From CAVTWS01 sp963738445 (lineage in GTDB: Bacteria; Actinomycetota; Acidimicrobiia; Acidimicrobiales; SHLQ01), in assembly GCA_963738445.1 (NCBI GenBank), contig CAVTWS010000004.1, positions 310,001 to 374,000 of the forward strand: a DNA stretch of 64,000 nt, in the 5' to 3' direction. Positions 7,882 through 17,291 of this stretch are shown here, piece by piece; position 1 is the stretch's first letter, and each line of letters starts with the position of its first letter. The position numbers and the translations under genes were made by a program. A model generated the notes under the pieces. It was not told the origin of the DNA. It saw only the letters and a list, made by a program, of their open reading frames with translations, and made no database searches.

Positions 7882-9993
7882 GTGGACCGAAACAGGCTCG
7901 GTGGAGCGGGGGAGCGCGTGCGGCGGCTGAGGGGGTCGATGCTCGTCGTGCTCTCGGCCGTGGTGGCGATGAACGGGTGTGCGGGCGGCGACAGCGAACC
8001 CCCCGCCCTCCCGGTCGGAGGTGCGGTGGCCACGTTCACCGAATGCCGCGACCTGCGGGCCTACCTCCGCGGCTTTCGCGACGACATGGAGCAGGCGGCG
8101 CGTTCGAACCCGACACCCGTGCCGTTCGGGTTCGGTGGGTTCGGACCCGACCTGTCGTATGTCGGTATCGAGCCGTTGACCGGCGAACCGGACATCGTCG
8201 AGGCGGCGCCACTCGCCGTCGACGATCGCTTCGTCGTGTACGTGAACGAGCGCGGCCGGCTTCGGGTGGTGGAGCGAGAGTCACGGTCGCTCGTCGGTTC
8301 GGTCGAGATCGCCACCGACGGCTTCGCCCACCGACTGCTCCTGGCCGGGGACCGTGTGCTCGTGGTCAGCACGGTGCCGTCGGTGTTCGACGAGGGCCTC
8401 ACCTACGAGCCGATCCTGCTGACCGAGGTCGAACTGCCGTCGGTCGACATCGTCGACTCGGTGCGGATCGACGGCGGGTACCGGGAGGCGGCCCTCGTCG
8501 GCGGTGAGCCGGTGCTGCTCACGTGGTCGCAGCCGTTCCTCGCGGCGACGGGCGGTGGCGCGTTCTTCGGGCCGATGGGTGTACCCATGGGTGGGGTCGG
8601 GTTCGAGTCGACCGATGAACCCGACGCCGAGGTCGACGTGGCGGTCGACGACGAAGGGTCCGAGGTTCCAGAACCAGAAGCCGGGGCGGAGCCGGAGGAG
8701 GCGGAGGCCAACGAGGACATCGCCGACTGGGTGACGCGGATCGAGCTCGGCGACGGCACCGACACCCGTCCGGCGTGCGATCGGGTGCTTCTGCCCTCGG
8801 GCGGTGGGCGGGTGGAGCGGACCTCGTTGCTGTCGCACATCGGGCCCGGGCTCGACATCGACAGCGTGGCCATCGCCGGGGGCGCCGGTGGCATCGGGTA
8901 CGCCGCCGGAACCCTCGCCCTCGCCGCGAACGTGTCCGACGACGACGAGCTCGAGGTCGACGCCCACGCCACGCTCTACCTGTTCGACGTCTCGTCCGAG
9001 GGGCTCGTGCCCCGATCGCAGGTTGCGTTGAGCGGACAGGTCGGACTGCGGCGAGGCGTGTCGATCGTGGGTGATGTGGTCCGGGCGGCGACGGCTGATG
9101 TGGCGGGGATCGGAGCCATCGAAACCGTTCGGTTCTCGGGCGACACGATCACGATCCTCGGGCGGGTCGACGACATCGGCGGCGGTCAACCGGTGACCGA
9201 CGTGCGGTTCGGTGAGACGTTCGCCGTGGCCTCGGGGAATGCGGCCGAGATGTCGTTGGTCGACCTCACCGATCCGGCCGCGCCCGCCGCGGCGGGCCCA
9301 CTCGCGGTCGGTGCCCTCGGAGCGGTCGTGGTCACCGGGTCGTCGTCGATGGTCGTCGCCGGGTCCGATGCGAGGTTGCGGGGCGGCGTGCGCGGCACCC
9401 TCGTCGTGTCGTACGAGGTGGCCGGCGGCGAGGTGACCGAGACCGCCCGGACGGCCATCGAGGACACCGAGCCGTTGACCATCGACCTCCGGAGCCTCTC
9501 GATCGCGGCCGAGGGAGGGTCAGTGGTCGTCCTCCCCTGGTACCGGCTCGGCTCGCCCGGCATCCGGGTGATCGACTCCGACGGCGGACTGGGGGTCCAG
9601 GCCGAGTTCGGCCACGCGGACCCGGCCGGCCAGGGTGAGCTGGAGACGGATTGCGAGCTGCTGACCGACGACGAGGTGTTCGACGGCGTCGCCCCGGGAG
9701 CGCCGATCCCTCAGGGGCTCAAGGTGCTCCGGTGCGAGGAGGACGACCGCGGCGGGTTGGACGGCTACAGCTGCTCGGAGGTGACACCGGACATGGTGCA
9801 GGCGTTCGGTGTCGATGGGAGTTCGCTCGACGATCTCGAGGACGGGCAGCGGATCGAATCGTGCTTCCCGAACGGGTTCACCGGTCAGATGAGCCGACCT
9901 GCGGTGTTCGACGGTGAGGTGTGGACTGCCGACATCTCCGGGATACGGGTCACGAACCTGACGGATCCGGCCGACGCGACCTGGATCTCGTGA
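7882..9993 (+). CDS. Secreted beta-propeller-domain lipoprotein
   Basis: 703 aa with an N-terminal hydrophobic segment, SMLVVLSAVVAMNGCAGG, that ends in a cysteine, so it is probably a lipoprotein anchored outside the membrane. The remainder matches the pattern of bacterial beta-propeller proteins of the PF09826 type: an N-terminal FTECRDLRAYLR segment followed by repeated RVVERESRSLVGSVEI-like blades and VVSYEVAGGEV near the end. An acidic low-complexity insertion (about residues 250-285, rich in Glu and Asp) interrupts it. GGGGGGAGG precedes the GTG start; ATG 7939 is a shorter alternative. Its function is unknown in general; no enzyme motif is visible. Confidence 0.8.
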   Translation: MDRNRLGGAGERVRRLRGSMLVVLSAVVAMNGCAGGDSEPPALPVGGAVATFTECRDLRAYLRGFRDDMEQAARSNPTPVPFGFGGFGPDLSYVGIEPLTGEPDIVEAAPLAVDDRFVVYVNERGRLRVVERESRSLVGSVEIATDGFAHRLLLAGDRVLVVSTVPSVFDEGLTYEPILLTEVELPSVDIVDSVRIDGGYREAALVGGEPVLLTWSQPFLAATGGGAFFGPMGVPMGGVGFESTDEPDAEVDVAVDDEGSEVPEPEAGAEPEEAEANEDIADWVTRIELGDGTDTRPACDRVLLPSGGGRVERTSLLSHIGPGLDIDSVAIAGGAGGIGYAAGTLALAANVSDDDELEVDAHATLYLFDVSSEGLVPRSQVALSGQVGLRRGVSIVGDVVRAATADVAGIGAIETVRFSGDTITILGRVDDIGGGQPVTDVRFGETFAVASGNAAEMSLVDLTDPAAPAAAGPLAVGALGAVVVTGSSSMVVAGSDARLRGGVRGTLVVSYEVAGGEVTETARTAIEDTEPLTIDLRSLSIAAEGGSVVVLPWYRLGSPGIRVIDSDGGLGVQAEFGHADPAGQGELETDCELLTDDEVFDGVAPGAPIPQGLKVLRCEEDDRGGLDGYSCSEVTPDMVQAFGVDGSSLDDLEDGQRIESCFPNGFTGQMSRPAVFDGEVWTADISGIRVTNLTDPADATWIS

Positions 9994-10020
9994 CGCGGAG
10001 ACGTCCTGTGGTCCGGGCGC

Positions 10021-10800
10021 TCACCGACCGGTCCATTCAGGAGGGCGTTTCTCGGCCCACGCCGAGCGTCCCTCGGTGGCATCGTCGCTGGCGCTGACGA
10101 CCCGCCGCATCGTCTCCCCGAACCGGACGGCGTCGGTCCACGACAGATGCCGGCCGCGAGCGGCCACCTCTTTCGTGGCCCGGACCGCGAGCGGCGCGCC
10201 CTGGCAGAGGCGGGTGGCGAGAGAGCGGGCCTCCGCGAGGAGAGCCTCGGGCTCCGCCAACCGCCACACCAGCCCCATGGCGAGCGCTCGTTCGGCGTCG
10301 ATGGTGTCGCCGGTCAGGAGGAGCTCCAACGCATCGGGCCAGGCGACCCGGCCGGGGAGACGCAACGCCCCGACGATGGTCGCCTGCCCGAGACGCACCT
10401 CCGGATACCCGAACGTCGCGGTGGTGCTCGCCACCACGAAGTCGCACGCCAGCACACCCGTGAGGCCGTACCCGATGCACGGGCCGTTGACCGCGGCGAT
10501 CAGGGGCTTCCACAACTCGAGTCCGCTCTCGAGCGAGTTGATCGTCGGGATCTCCCAGAACGTGCCCGGGAACCGGCCGACCGATCCCTCGCCGTCGCGC
10601 AGGTCACCGCCGGCGCAGAACGCCCGCCCGGCGCCGGTGAGGATGGCGACCCACGCGTCGGGATCATCGCGGAACCGGAGCCACGCGTCGTTGAGCTCCT
10701 CGCGCATCTGACCGTTGATGGCGTTGAGGCGGTCGGGCCGGTTCATCGTGATGGTCACGACGTGATCGGTCATCTCGTAGATCACCACGGGGTCGGTCAT
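10021..10800 (-). CDS. Enoyl-CoA hydratase/isomerase family protein
   Basis: 259-aa crotonase-fold protein. Motifs include MNRPDRLNAIN, GAGRAFCAGGDL (oxyanion-hole region) and FGYPEVRLG. In classical hydratases two glutamates act; the second is kept in FGYPE, but the first, normally in a GGGxELA segment, is replaced here by GYGLTGVLACD. Hydratase chemistry is therefore uncertain and an isomerase or lyase role is possible. The ATG overlaps the upstream CocE-like stop in an ATGA junction (10797-10800), so translation is coupled. The much longer open frame extending upstream to 11184 is not the real N-terminus. It is cytosolic. Confidence 0.88.
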   Translation of the reverse strand: MTDPVVIYEMTDHVVTITMNRPDRLNAINGQMREELNDAWLRFRDDPDAWVAILTGAGRAFCAGGDLRDGEGSVGRFPGTFWEIPTINSLESGLELWKPLIAAVNGPCIGYGLTGVLACDFVVASTTATFGYPEVRLGQATIVGALRLPGRVAWPDALELLLTGDTIDAERALAMGLVWRLAEPEALLAEARSLATRLCQGAPLAVRATKEVAARGRHLSWTDAVRFGETMRRVVSASDDATEGRSAWAEKRPPEWTGR

Positions 10801-13064
10801 GTCGGGCTCGCGTTCACGATCGCCGGGGCGGGCCGGCACGGTTGGGACCGAAGTCCGGGACAGGGCGGGTAGCCGGCGGGAAGCTGGACACCGGACAGGA
10901 ACGGCAGCCGAAGCTCGCTGGCGGCGGGCCAAACAGTGACGATCTGGCCGTCGGTGTCGATGGTGTCGAACGTCCACAGGTTGCGTGAACCGCCCGGAGT
11001 GTCGACCGTGATGCGAAGCCGCGAGCCGGTCCGGAACACGTGGGCGACGGGGAAGATCTCGATGGGGAGGAGCACGATGTCGCCGGGCTCGGTGGGGGCG
11101 ACGCCGGATTCCGTGTGGAGGTGGACCGGCAGCAGATCGGTGGTCTCCTCGGGGTCGAGGGACCGATGCGATGCCCGCAGCCACCCCGACTGCACGTACA
11201 CCTCGGTGCCGTCGGGACGAACCTCGCTGACCGTCACCTCGACATCGACATCCCCGGCCCCGATGACCAGGGCGAGGTCGAGTGTGCCCGATCCGGCCAG
11301 CACCCGGTCGCGGTCGAACGGGTCGGACTCGTACGCGAGCGCCGTTCCGGGTTCTGGAATCGGCCAGGACAGGTTGTCGAACGGGTTCGAGTCGCCGTCG
11401 GAGGACGTCTGGCGTTCATGGGCGTCGTCGAGGTCGATTTCGAAACGCTGCGTGGCCGGCTCGGCGCCCTCGAGGTCGTCGTCGACCGATGCGGCTGCTG
11501 GGCCGTCGGTGAGCGACCCGTCGACGCCGAGGCTCCAGGTGACCGCCTCCGAATCGGTCGGTGGCCAGGAGTCCACGCCAAACCGGCCTCTCGGTGCCGG
11601 CCCGCCGATCGCGACCGGCGAACCGCCCATCTCGACCAGCACGGTGATGTTCGGGTCGGCCTCGAACGTCGATCGGGCGTCGGCCAGAGGTTCGGTGCCG
11701 GCGAACCGATCGGCCGGGATCGACAGCCCGCCCACCCCGTACGCCTGCTCGTACCCGGCTGGGGCCACGACTCGGAGCGCCGGGCTGAGGGGCGGCGGTG
11801 CGCGATCGGCGACGTAGAGGTTCAAGAACTCGTACCAGCGGATCAGGATCTCCGGTGAGAGCGAGTCGGCGTGGGCGCCGTTGTAGACGATCGCCTTGAA
11901 CACGGGCGCGTCGGTGAAGTCGTCGAGCATCGTGGCGAACCGGCCGCCGGTCTGTTCGTCCTGCCAGGCCCCGGCCAGGAAGACCGGCACATCGATCTGG
12001 CCGACGAACGTGCGAGGCGCCAGATCGTCGCTGACCGCGGGGTCGTAGAACGGGCGCGCCCGGGCCGCTTCGACCAGGTCGTTGTTGAGGCTGCGGAGGA
12101 GTTGGTTCGCCTCGCACACGGTGTCGCCCGCGGCGATGCGGTCGGCGACCCAGTTCTGGCCCTGGGCCGCAGTGTCGTTCTGGCGGGCCGTCGCCCACTG
12201 TTGGGCGAACCCGTCGTTGTAGATGCCGCCTGGGTACAGCACGGAGCGGTAGACGTCCTCGAGCACGGACAGCGGGGTGATGGCGGCCAGGCTGGGGGGA
12301 TTGGTCGCGGCGACGAACAGCTGGGAGATGCCGGAGTACGACACGCCGATCATGCCGACCCGATGGCCGAGCACCCAGGGCTGGGCGGCCACCGCCTCCA
12401 CCGCGTCGTAGCCGTCGAGGGACTGAAGGGGCTCGAAGTAGTCGAAGGCACCGCCGGAGCAGCCGCTGCCGCGCATGTTCACGGCCACCGTGGCGAACCC
12501 GGCCTGCTGGGCGATGCCGGTCGCTGGTTCGATCGATTCGGGGTTGGAGAGGTCGTACCCGGAGTATTCGATCACCGTGGGGTAGGGCCCATCCTCCACC
12601 AGTCCGGGCAGTGTGACGTTGATCGACAGCAGGGTGCCATCGCGGGTCCGGAGGTATCCGTAGCCGGGCTCGATCGTCTGGTCGGTGTAGAGCTCGGGAT
12701 CGGGCCGATCGGTCAGCGCGGGTACCTCGAACGATTCCGAGGTGGCGATGCCGGCCGCGGTCGTCTCGTGGATCGTGTACCCGGCGCCGGCGGCGACCTG
12801 GCGCCACATGGCGTTTCCGAGCGCGTCAGCGACGGTGTCCAACGCGAGGTCGTCACGTTGGAGCGAGAGGGTGGCGCCGGGCGCGGAACCGGTCACCGTC
12901 ACCTGCTCGGCGCTTCGGAGCACGGTGAAGGTCGCCGGACGGGCCGGGGCGGCGGCGGCGGTCGTGGTGGAGCGGTCAGGGGCCGGGTTCGCCGAACCGT
13001 CGCCCAAGCCGCACGAGCCCGCGAGAAGCGCGGTGAGCAGTACTCCGGTGGGTAAGCGACGCAT
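10797..13064 (-). CDS. CocE/NonD-family exported serine hydrolase (X-Pro dipeptidyl-peptidase-like)
   Basis: 755 aa. The N-terminus MRRLPTGVLLTALLAGSC is a lipoprotein-type signal. An Ig-like region (residues about 40-110) precedes the alpha/beta-hydrolase core. The nucleophile elbow is GVSYSG, the acid is probably the aspartate of AGAWQDEQTG, and the histidine is in NGAHADSLSPE. The C-terminal jelly-roll domain, typical of CocE and X-Pro peptidases, ends in TVWPAASELRLPFL. Family members cleave esters, amides or dipeptides; the substrate is not predictable. The start was placed at 13064 because the open frame beyond it lacks homology and runs antisense to OsmC. It is translationally coupled to the enoyl-CoA hydratase. 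Confidence 0.88.
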   Translation of the reverse strand: MRRLPTGVLLTALLAGSCGLGDGSANPAPDRSTTTAAAAPARPATFTVLRSAEQVTVTGSAPGATLSLQRDDLALDTVADALGNAMWRQVAAGAGYTIHETTAAGIATSESFEVPALTDRPDPELYTDQTIEPGYGYLRTRDGTLLSINVTLPGLVEDGPYPTVIEYSGYDLSNPESIEPATGIAQQAGFATVAVNMRGSGCSGGAFDYFEPLQSLDGYDAVEAVAAQPWVLGHRVGMIGVSYSGISQLFVAATNPPSLAAITPLSVLEDVYRSVLYPGGIYNDGFAQQWATARQNDTAAQGQNWVADRIAAGDTVCEANQLLRSLNNDLVEAARARPFYDPAVSDDLAPRTFVGQIDVPVFLAGAWQDEQTGGRFATMLDDFTDAPVFKAIVYNGAHADSLSPEILIRWYEFLNLYVADRAPPPLSPALRVVAPAGYEQAYGVGGLSIPADRFAGTEPLADARSTFEADPNITVLVEMGGSPVAIGGPAPRGRFGVDSWPPTDSEAVTWSLGVDGSLTDGPAAASVDDDLEGAEPATQRFEIDLDDAHERQTSSDGDSNPFDNLSWPIPEPGTALAYESDPFDRDRVLAGSGTLDLALVIGAGDVDVEVTVSEVRPDGTEVYVQSGWLRASHRSLDPEETTDLLPVHLHTESGVAPTEPGDIVLLPIEIFPVAHVFRTGSRLRITVDTPGGSRNLWTFDTIDTDGQIVTVWPAASELRLPFLSGVQLPAGYPPCPGLRSQPCRPAPAIVNASPT

Positions 13065-13115
13065 CACGTCGATGGTAGGGGAGTCGGCCGGTCCCGTCTG
13101 CGGTACGTTCGGCTC

Positions 13116-13544
13116 ATGGCCACCATCACCGCCGATCTGCTCGAGGGTTATGTCGTCGAGATCCGCAACGACCGGCACTGCTGGCGCGCCGACGAACCCC
13201 TCGATCTCGGCGGAACCGACACCGGTCCGACGCCCTACGAGTTGCTCCTCGGCGCCGTCGCCTCGTGCACGCTGATCACGCTGGCCATGTACACGGCCCG
13301 GAAGGGCATGAAGGTCGACGCCGTGTCCGTCCGGTACACCTACCACCGGGTGCACGCCGATGACTGCGACACGTGCCCCGACGACGCCATGGGCTATCTC
13401 GATCGGGTGACCAGCGAGATCTTCATCGACGGTGACTTCACCGACGACGAGCGCGCACGACTCGAGCAGGTGGCCGTGCGGTGCCCGGTGCATCGCACGC
13501 TCGAACGCGGTGTGGTGTTCGCGGACACCGTCGTCATCGGATGA
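13116..13544 (+). CDS. OsmC-family peroxiredoxin-like protein
   Basis: 142 aa with the OsmC/Ohr fold pattern. The two redox cysteines lie in GAVASCTLITL and VRCPVHRTLERG, where the second is the usual peroxidatic-partner region. GGTDTGPTPYELLLGA is the conserved glycine-rich segment before the first cysteine. The group reduces organic hydroperoxides; YhfA-type members such as this often lack a defined substrate. It is divergent from the CocE gene with only 51 bp between them, so they share a promoter region. Its stop overlaps the ATG of the LLM oxidoreductase (ATGA), which implies coupled translation. Confidence 0.9.
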   Translation: MATITADLLEGYVVEIRNDRHCWRADEPLDLGGTDTGPTPYELLLGAVASCTLITLAMYTARKGMKVDAVSVRYTYHRVHADDCDTCPDDAMGYLDRVTSEIFIDGDFTDDERARLEQVAVRCPVHRTLERGVVFADTVVIG

Positions 13545-14575
13545 AGTTCTCGTTGTCGCTGCCCATCCTGCGGGATCCCGGCGATCGTGACCCGTTCCAC
13601 GAGAGCTTCGAGCTGGCGGTGTTGGCCGAAACCCACGGCTTCGACACGGCGACGATCGGTCACCACCACTTCATGCCGGGCAACCAGGCGGATCCGCTCA
13701 CCTGGCTCACGGCGGTCGCCGTGCGCACCACCACGCTTCGGGTGGGTACCGGCATCTTCCAGCTTCCGATCCATCATCCGGTCCGCGTCGCCGAGCAGGT
13801 GGCCACCATCGACCAGCTCTCGGGCGGCCGGGTCTCGCTCGGGGTCGGTTCGGGGTGGTGGCCGCTCGAATACGACGTGCACGGCTCGGACTTCCACACC
13901 CGGGGTGCACGGATGGCCGAGGCCCTGGAGATCCTCCGGCTGGTCTGGACGACGGAGAACACGAGCTTCCACGGCCGGTTCTGGTCGTTTCCCGAGCTCA
14001 CGGTCCACCCTCGCCCCGTGCAGGATCCCCACCCGCCCCTCTGGGTGGCCGGGGTCGCCGATCGCGCCGTGCGTCGGGCCGCCCGGCTGGGCGATGCCTG
14101 GTTGTGCGGGCCGGTGCAATCGCTCGTGAAGGCGAGGTCGTGCCTCGACGTGTACCGGGCCGAATGCGCGGCCGTCGGGCGGTCGGCGGACTGGATCCTC
14201 CGCCGGTATGCCTGGATCGGAGCTGACCGCCAGACGGTCGTCGACGAGGTGCTGCCCCGATACGTCGACGGCCTGCTCGACCACTGGAGAGAGTCGGTCG
14301 ACGACGATGCGGAACGGGCACTGTTCGCCCGTCTCGACTCGGGCCAGGCCGTGTCGGCGGTGGAGATCGCCCGGGACCGCCTGCTGTTCGGTACGCCGGA
14401 CATGGTGATCGAGCAGGTGAAGCGGTTCCACGACCTCACCGGTTGCGATCACGTCCACGCCGCCTTCGGCGCCGGGCTCCCGGGTTCGACCGACCGGGCC
14501 ACCCTCGGCGACGTCTCCGAGATCGCCGAGCAGATCCGCCTGTTCGGGAGCGAGGTCATCCCGGCTTTTCGTTGA
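13541..14575 (+). CDS. LLM-class (luciferase-like) F420/FMN-dependent oxidoreductase
   Basis: 344-aa TIM-barrel protein. The N-terminus MKFSLSLPILRD and segments TIGHHHFMPG, RVGTGIFQLPIHHP, QLSGGRVSLGVGSGWWP and LWVAGVADRAVRRAARLGD are typical of luciferase-like monooxygenases and F420-dependent reductases, which are numerous in Actinobacteria. The cofactor cannot be told from sequence by eye; the actinobacterial context favours F420. Substrates are unknown. The ATG overlaps the OsmC stop. The true start is 13541 and not the longer frame from 13481, because the upstream part overlaps OsmC and lacks homology. The next gene is an amidohydrolase preceded by its own operator-like palindrome. Confidence 0.9.
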   Translation: MKFSLSLPILRDPGDRDPFHESFELAVLAETHGFDTATIGHHHFMPGNQADPLTWLTAVAVRTTTLRVGTGIFQLPIHHPVRVAEQVATIDQLSGGRVSLGVGSGWWPLEYDVHGSDFHTRGARMAEALEILRLVWTTENTSFHGRFWSFPELTVHPRPVQDPHPPLWVAGVADRAVRRAARLGDAWLCGPVQSLVKARSCLDVYRAECAAVGRSADWILRRYAWIGADRQTVVDEVLPRYVDGLLDHWRESVDDDAERALFARLDSGQAVSAVEIARDRLLFGTPDMVIEQVKRFHDLTGCDHVHAAFGAGLPGSTDRATLGDVSEIAEQIRLFGSEVIPAFR

Positions 14576-14643
14576 CCGCGGATCGTTCGGCGGCCCATCA
14601 TTCGGCGGCTCGGGGCGCCCGAGCGGAGACCCTGGTACCATTT

Positions 14644-14658
14644 CTGACGGATCGTCAG
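14644..14658. promoter_or_regulatory. Perfect palindrome (TetR-type operator candidate)
   Basis: CTGACG-GAT-CGTCAG is a perfect 6-bp inverted repeat with a 3-bp centre, 28 bp before the ATG of the amidohydrolase gene at 14687. Size and symmetry fit a TetR-family operator. It lies in the only substantial gap between the LLM gene and the amidohydrolase. The regulator is unknown; the double-TetR protein at 3915 is one possibility, but there is no direct evidence. Confidence 0.55.
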
Positions 14659-14686
14659 ATACGCGCGTTCGACCTGAGGAGCGACC

Positions 14687-15925
14687 ATGACCATCACCGA
14701 ACCCGAGGTCGGCACCGCCGCCCCCGCCAAGGTCGAGATCCCGATGATCATCAGCGTCGACGATCACCTCGTCGAACCGCCCCACCTGTGGCAGACGTGG
14801 TTGCCGGAGAAGTTCAAGGCACGCGGTCCCCGGGTCGAGCGTCGCAAGGTCGGCGGCATCAAGTTCGTCGGCGGCGCCAAGATGTACGAGCAGGAGCTCG
14901 ACGGCGAAGATGGCCGATGGGGCGATGTCTGGTTCTACGAGGACCTGATCCATCCGAACAAGCGCCACGTCGCCGCGGTCGGTTATGAACGCGACGAGAT
15001 GGAGGCCCTGCCCATCACGTACGACGAGATGCGCAAGGGATGCTGGGACCCCAAGGCGCGCATCGAGGACAACCGGATCAACCACGTCGACAAGTCGCTG
15101 TCGTTCCCGACCTTCCCCCGGTTCTGCGGCCAGACCTTCGCCGAGGCGCAGGACAAAGACCTGGCGCTGGCGTGCGTCAAGGCGTACAACGACTACCAGG
15201 TCGAGGAGTGGTGCGGCGACAGCGACGGTCACCTCATCCCGCTGATCATCATCCCCCTCTGGGACGTCGAGCTGGCCGTGGCCGAGATCCAGCGCAACGC
15301 CGCCCGGGGCGTCCACGCCATGTGCTTCAGCGAGATCCCGCCCAACCTGGGACTTCCGAGCATCCACAGCGGCTACTGGGACCCGTTGTTCGCGGCGTGC
15401 CAGGACTCCGAGATGACGGTGAACATGCACATCGGTTCATCGTCGAAGATGCCGGCAACCTCGGCCGACGCGCCGACCGGTGTCACGGCCACGTTGAGCT
15501 TCGGCAACGCCATGGCGTCGATGACGGACTTCTTGTTCTCGGGTGTGCTCGTGCGGTATCCGCGCCTCAAGCTGGCCTACAGCGAGGGGCAGATCGGCTG
15601 GATCCCCTACATCCTCGAACGGGCCGACCAGGTGTGGCGTGACCATCGGGCGTGGGCGCACACGCAGGACATCATCCCGGAGCCGCCGTCGACCTACTAC
15701 TACCGCCAGATCTTCGGCTGCTTCTTCAGCGACTTCCACGGGTTGCGCTCGCTGGAGTCCGTCGGGGTCGACAACATCACGTTCGAGACCGACTACCCCC
15801 ACACCGACTCCACCTGGCCCAACACGCTCGCCGTGCTCGAGACCATGGTGGCCGGGTTGCCCCAGGACGTCGTCAACAAGATCGTGCGGGACAACGCGGC
15901 CCGGATGCTCTGCGTCGAGGCCTGA
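14687..15925 (+). CDS. Amidohydrolase-2 family (ACMSD-like) metal-dependent hydrolase
   Basis: 412 aa of the PF04909 amidohydrolase fold, a TIM-barrel group that includes ACMSD decarboxylase and related enzymes of aromatic breakdown. Visible marks are SVDDHLVEPPHLW at the N-terminal strand, VNMHIGSSS with a ligand-type histidine, and FETDYPHTDSTWP with the conserved aspartate. The N-terminal metal motif has only one histidine, as is common in the actinobacterial branch. It is 61% or so of a pattern shared with 41150-42349 (same order of motifs). A palindrome lies upstream. The substrate is unknown. Confidence 0.88.
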   Translation: MTITEPEVGTAAPAKVEIPMIISVDDHLVEPPHLWQTWLPEKFKARGPRVERRKVGGIKFVGGAKMYEQELDGEDGRWGDVWFYEDLIHPNKRHVAAVGYERDEMEALPITYDEMRKGCWDPKARIEDNRINHVDKSLSFPTFPRFCGQTFAEAQDKDLALACVKAYNDYQVEEWCGDSDGHLIPLIIIPLWDVELAVAEIQRNAARGVHAMCFSEIPPNLGLPSIHSGYWDPLFAACQDSEMTVNMHIGSSSKMPATSADAPTGVTATLSFGNAMASMTDFLFSGVLVRYPRLKLAYSEGQIGWIPYILERADQVWRDHRAWAHTQDIIPEPPSTYYYRQIFGCFFSDFHGLRSLESVGVDNITFETDYPHTDSTWPNTLAVLETMVAGLPQDVVNKIVRDNAARMLCVEA

Positions 15926-15943
15926 CCCCGGCAGGCTGACGCC

Positions 15944-16757
15944 ATGCCCGAAGGCGACACGCTCCGCCGGATCGAGCTGTTGCTGGCCCCGTTGCTCGAT
16001 GGCCAGGTGCTGGAGACGGTCTGGTTCAGGAAGCTGCTCGGGTACGCACCCCGACCCGGGCAACGGATCGAGCAGGTGCGGGCTGTCGGCAAGCACCTGC
16101 TGATCGACTTCGACCGGAGTCTCACCCTCGACACCCACCTCGGTATGGCCGGTTCGTGGCGAACCGCGTCCGGCCGGGGCGCCGAAGCCGAACGATCCGA
16201 GACTGCGGGTGGCACTCGGTGTCGGACGCGGCATGGCGCTGTGTTTCGCCGCTCCAACGGTGCGCACCTACCTCCGTGACGATCCCCGGGCGTCCCTCGT
16301 GGGCCTCGGCCCCGATCTGAGCGACCCGTCCCCCGATCTCGACCTCGCCGTCGAACGTATCGACGCCTGGTCCGACGCCGACCGGGCGGTCGCCGACGTG
16401 TTGCTCGATCAGCGGGTCGCCGCCGGGGTGGGCAACGTGTTCAAGAGCGAGGCGCTGTTCGTCGCCGGGCTGCATCCGCGCACGCCGATCGGCCAGCTGG
16501 ATCCGGCGACGCGCCGGCGGGTGTGGGAGATCGCCCATCGCTTGCTCCGGGCCAACGCCCGACCGGGTCGGCGTCGAACGACCCCGGGCGGCGGTGACCT
16601 GTTCGTCTACGGGCGGGCCCGACTCGGGTGCCGCCGTTGCGACGACGCAATCCGTCACGAGCCGGCCGGGCCGACCACTACGTCGCGCAGCACGTACTGG
16701 TGTCCCACCTGTCAGCCGGAGGTCGCGGGGGCCACCTCCAGCGACGGTGGGGAGTAG
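15944..16757 (+). pseudogene. Fpg/Nei-family DNA glycosylase, one frame break
   Basis: A formamidopyrimidine-DNA glycosylase/endonuclease VIII-type gene. The start MPEGDTLRR has the catalytic proline and glutamate, and VGKHLL carries the conserved lysine. After GMAGSWRT the frame must move by one base; homology continues with PAGAPKPNDPRLRVALG, then the H2TH region DQRVAAGVGNVFKSEAL and a C-terminal zinc finger with CRRC and CPTC. The break lies at about 16160-16172. The joined protein of about 270 aa matches Nei2-type enzymes that excise oxidised bases. The last 46 bp overlap the converging membrane-protein gene. A sequence error is likely. Confidence 0.82.
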
Positions 16758-17290
16758 CGCCGGCGCCAGAACGGAAGGGCTCGCCACAACCGACCCACCA
16801 GGATCGTCGCCACGATCCACACCGCCCACGCCACGGGGGTCCAGGCACCGCCCGTGAAGGAGTAGCTGCCGTCGGCGAACCGGTAGTCGACCGGACTCTG
16901 GAGGAAGTCGATCCCGGACCACCGGTACGAGCCCGTCGCTCCCGGGTTGGCCGCGACGAATGCCGTCAGCGAACGCAGTGGCGGCTTCGTGGAGCAGAGC
17001 GGTGAACAGCAGCTGGCTGGTGAGCAGGAAGATCCCTGCGGCCCACCACGACGGCCGCGGCGAGGAGCCGAGCTCGGCGTCGAGGTAGTCGGCCGCCAGG
17101 CGCTGACTCGGACCGATGCGGCTGAGGGCCTGGGTGGTCCCGATGTCCTTCGCGGCCTCTCGCAGGTTGTCCCGGAGGTCACGTCGGTGGGCGATCCGCG
17201 CCCGGCGGGGAGGTCGTAGAGCTGCTGGTCGAGCGACCAGACGGTTCGTTCGATGCGAAGCCGGTCCAGCAACGACAGGTCACGGGCCAT
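16712..17290 (-). pseudogene. HAAS-type membrane protein (PadR partner), two compensating frame breaks
   Basis: The open frame of 192 aa hides two opposite shifts. Residues 1-28 (MARDLSLLDRLRIERTVW) are in frame, the middle should be read one frame over between about 17210 and 16955, and the C-terminus is again in the first frame. The corrected middle reads RDLRDNLREAAKDIGTTQA and then a membrane segment WWAAGIFLLTSQLLFTALL, much more protein-like than the arginine- and serine-rich main-frame translation. The product is a small integral membrane protein with an N-terminal helical domain and about two membrane segments. It lies 1 bp after the PadR gene, a pairing common in Actinobacteria. Function is unknown. 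Confidence 0.7.
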
Positions 17291-17291
17291 G

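Noticed and set aside
10797..13493. 898-aa version of the CocE-like protein
   Set aside because: The first 140 residues are antisense to OsmC and lack any signal or domain; a lipoprotein signal begins at 13064.
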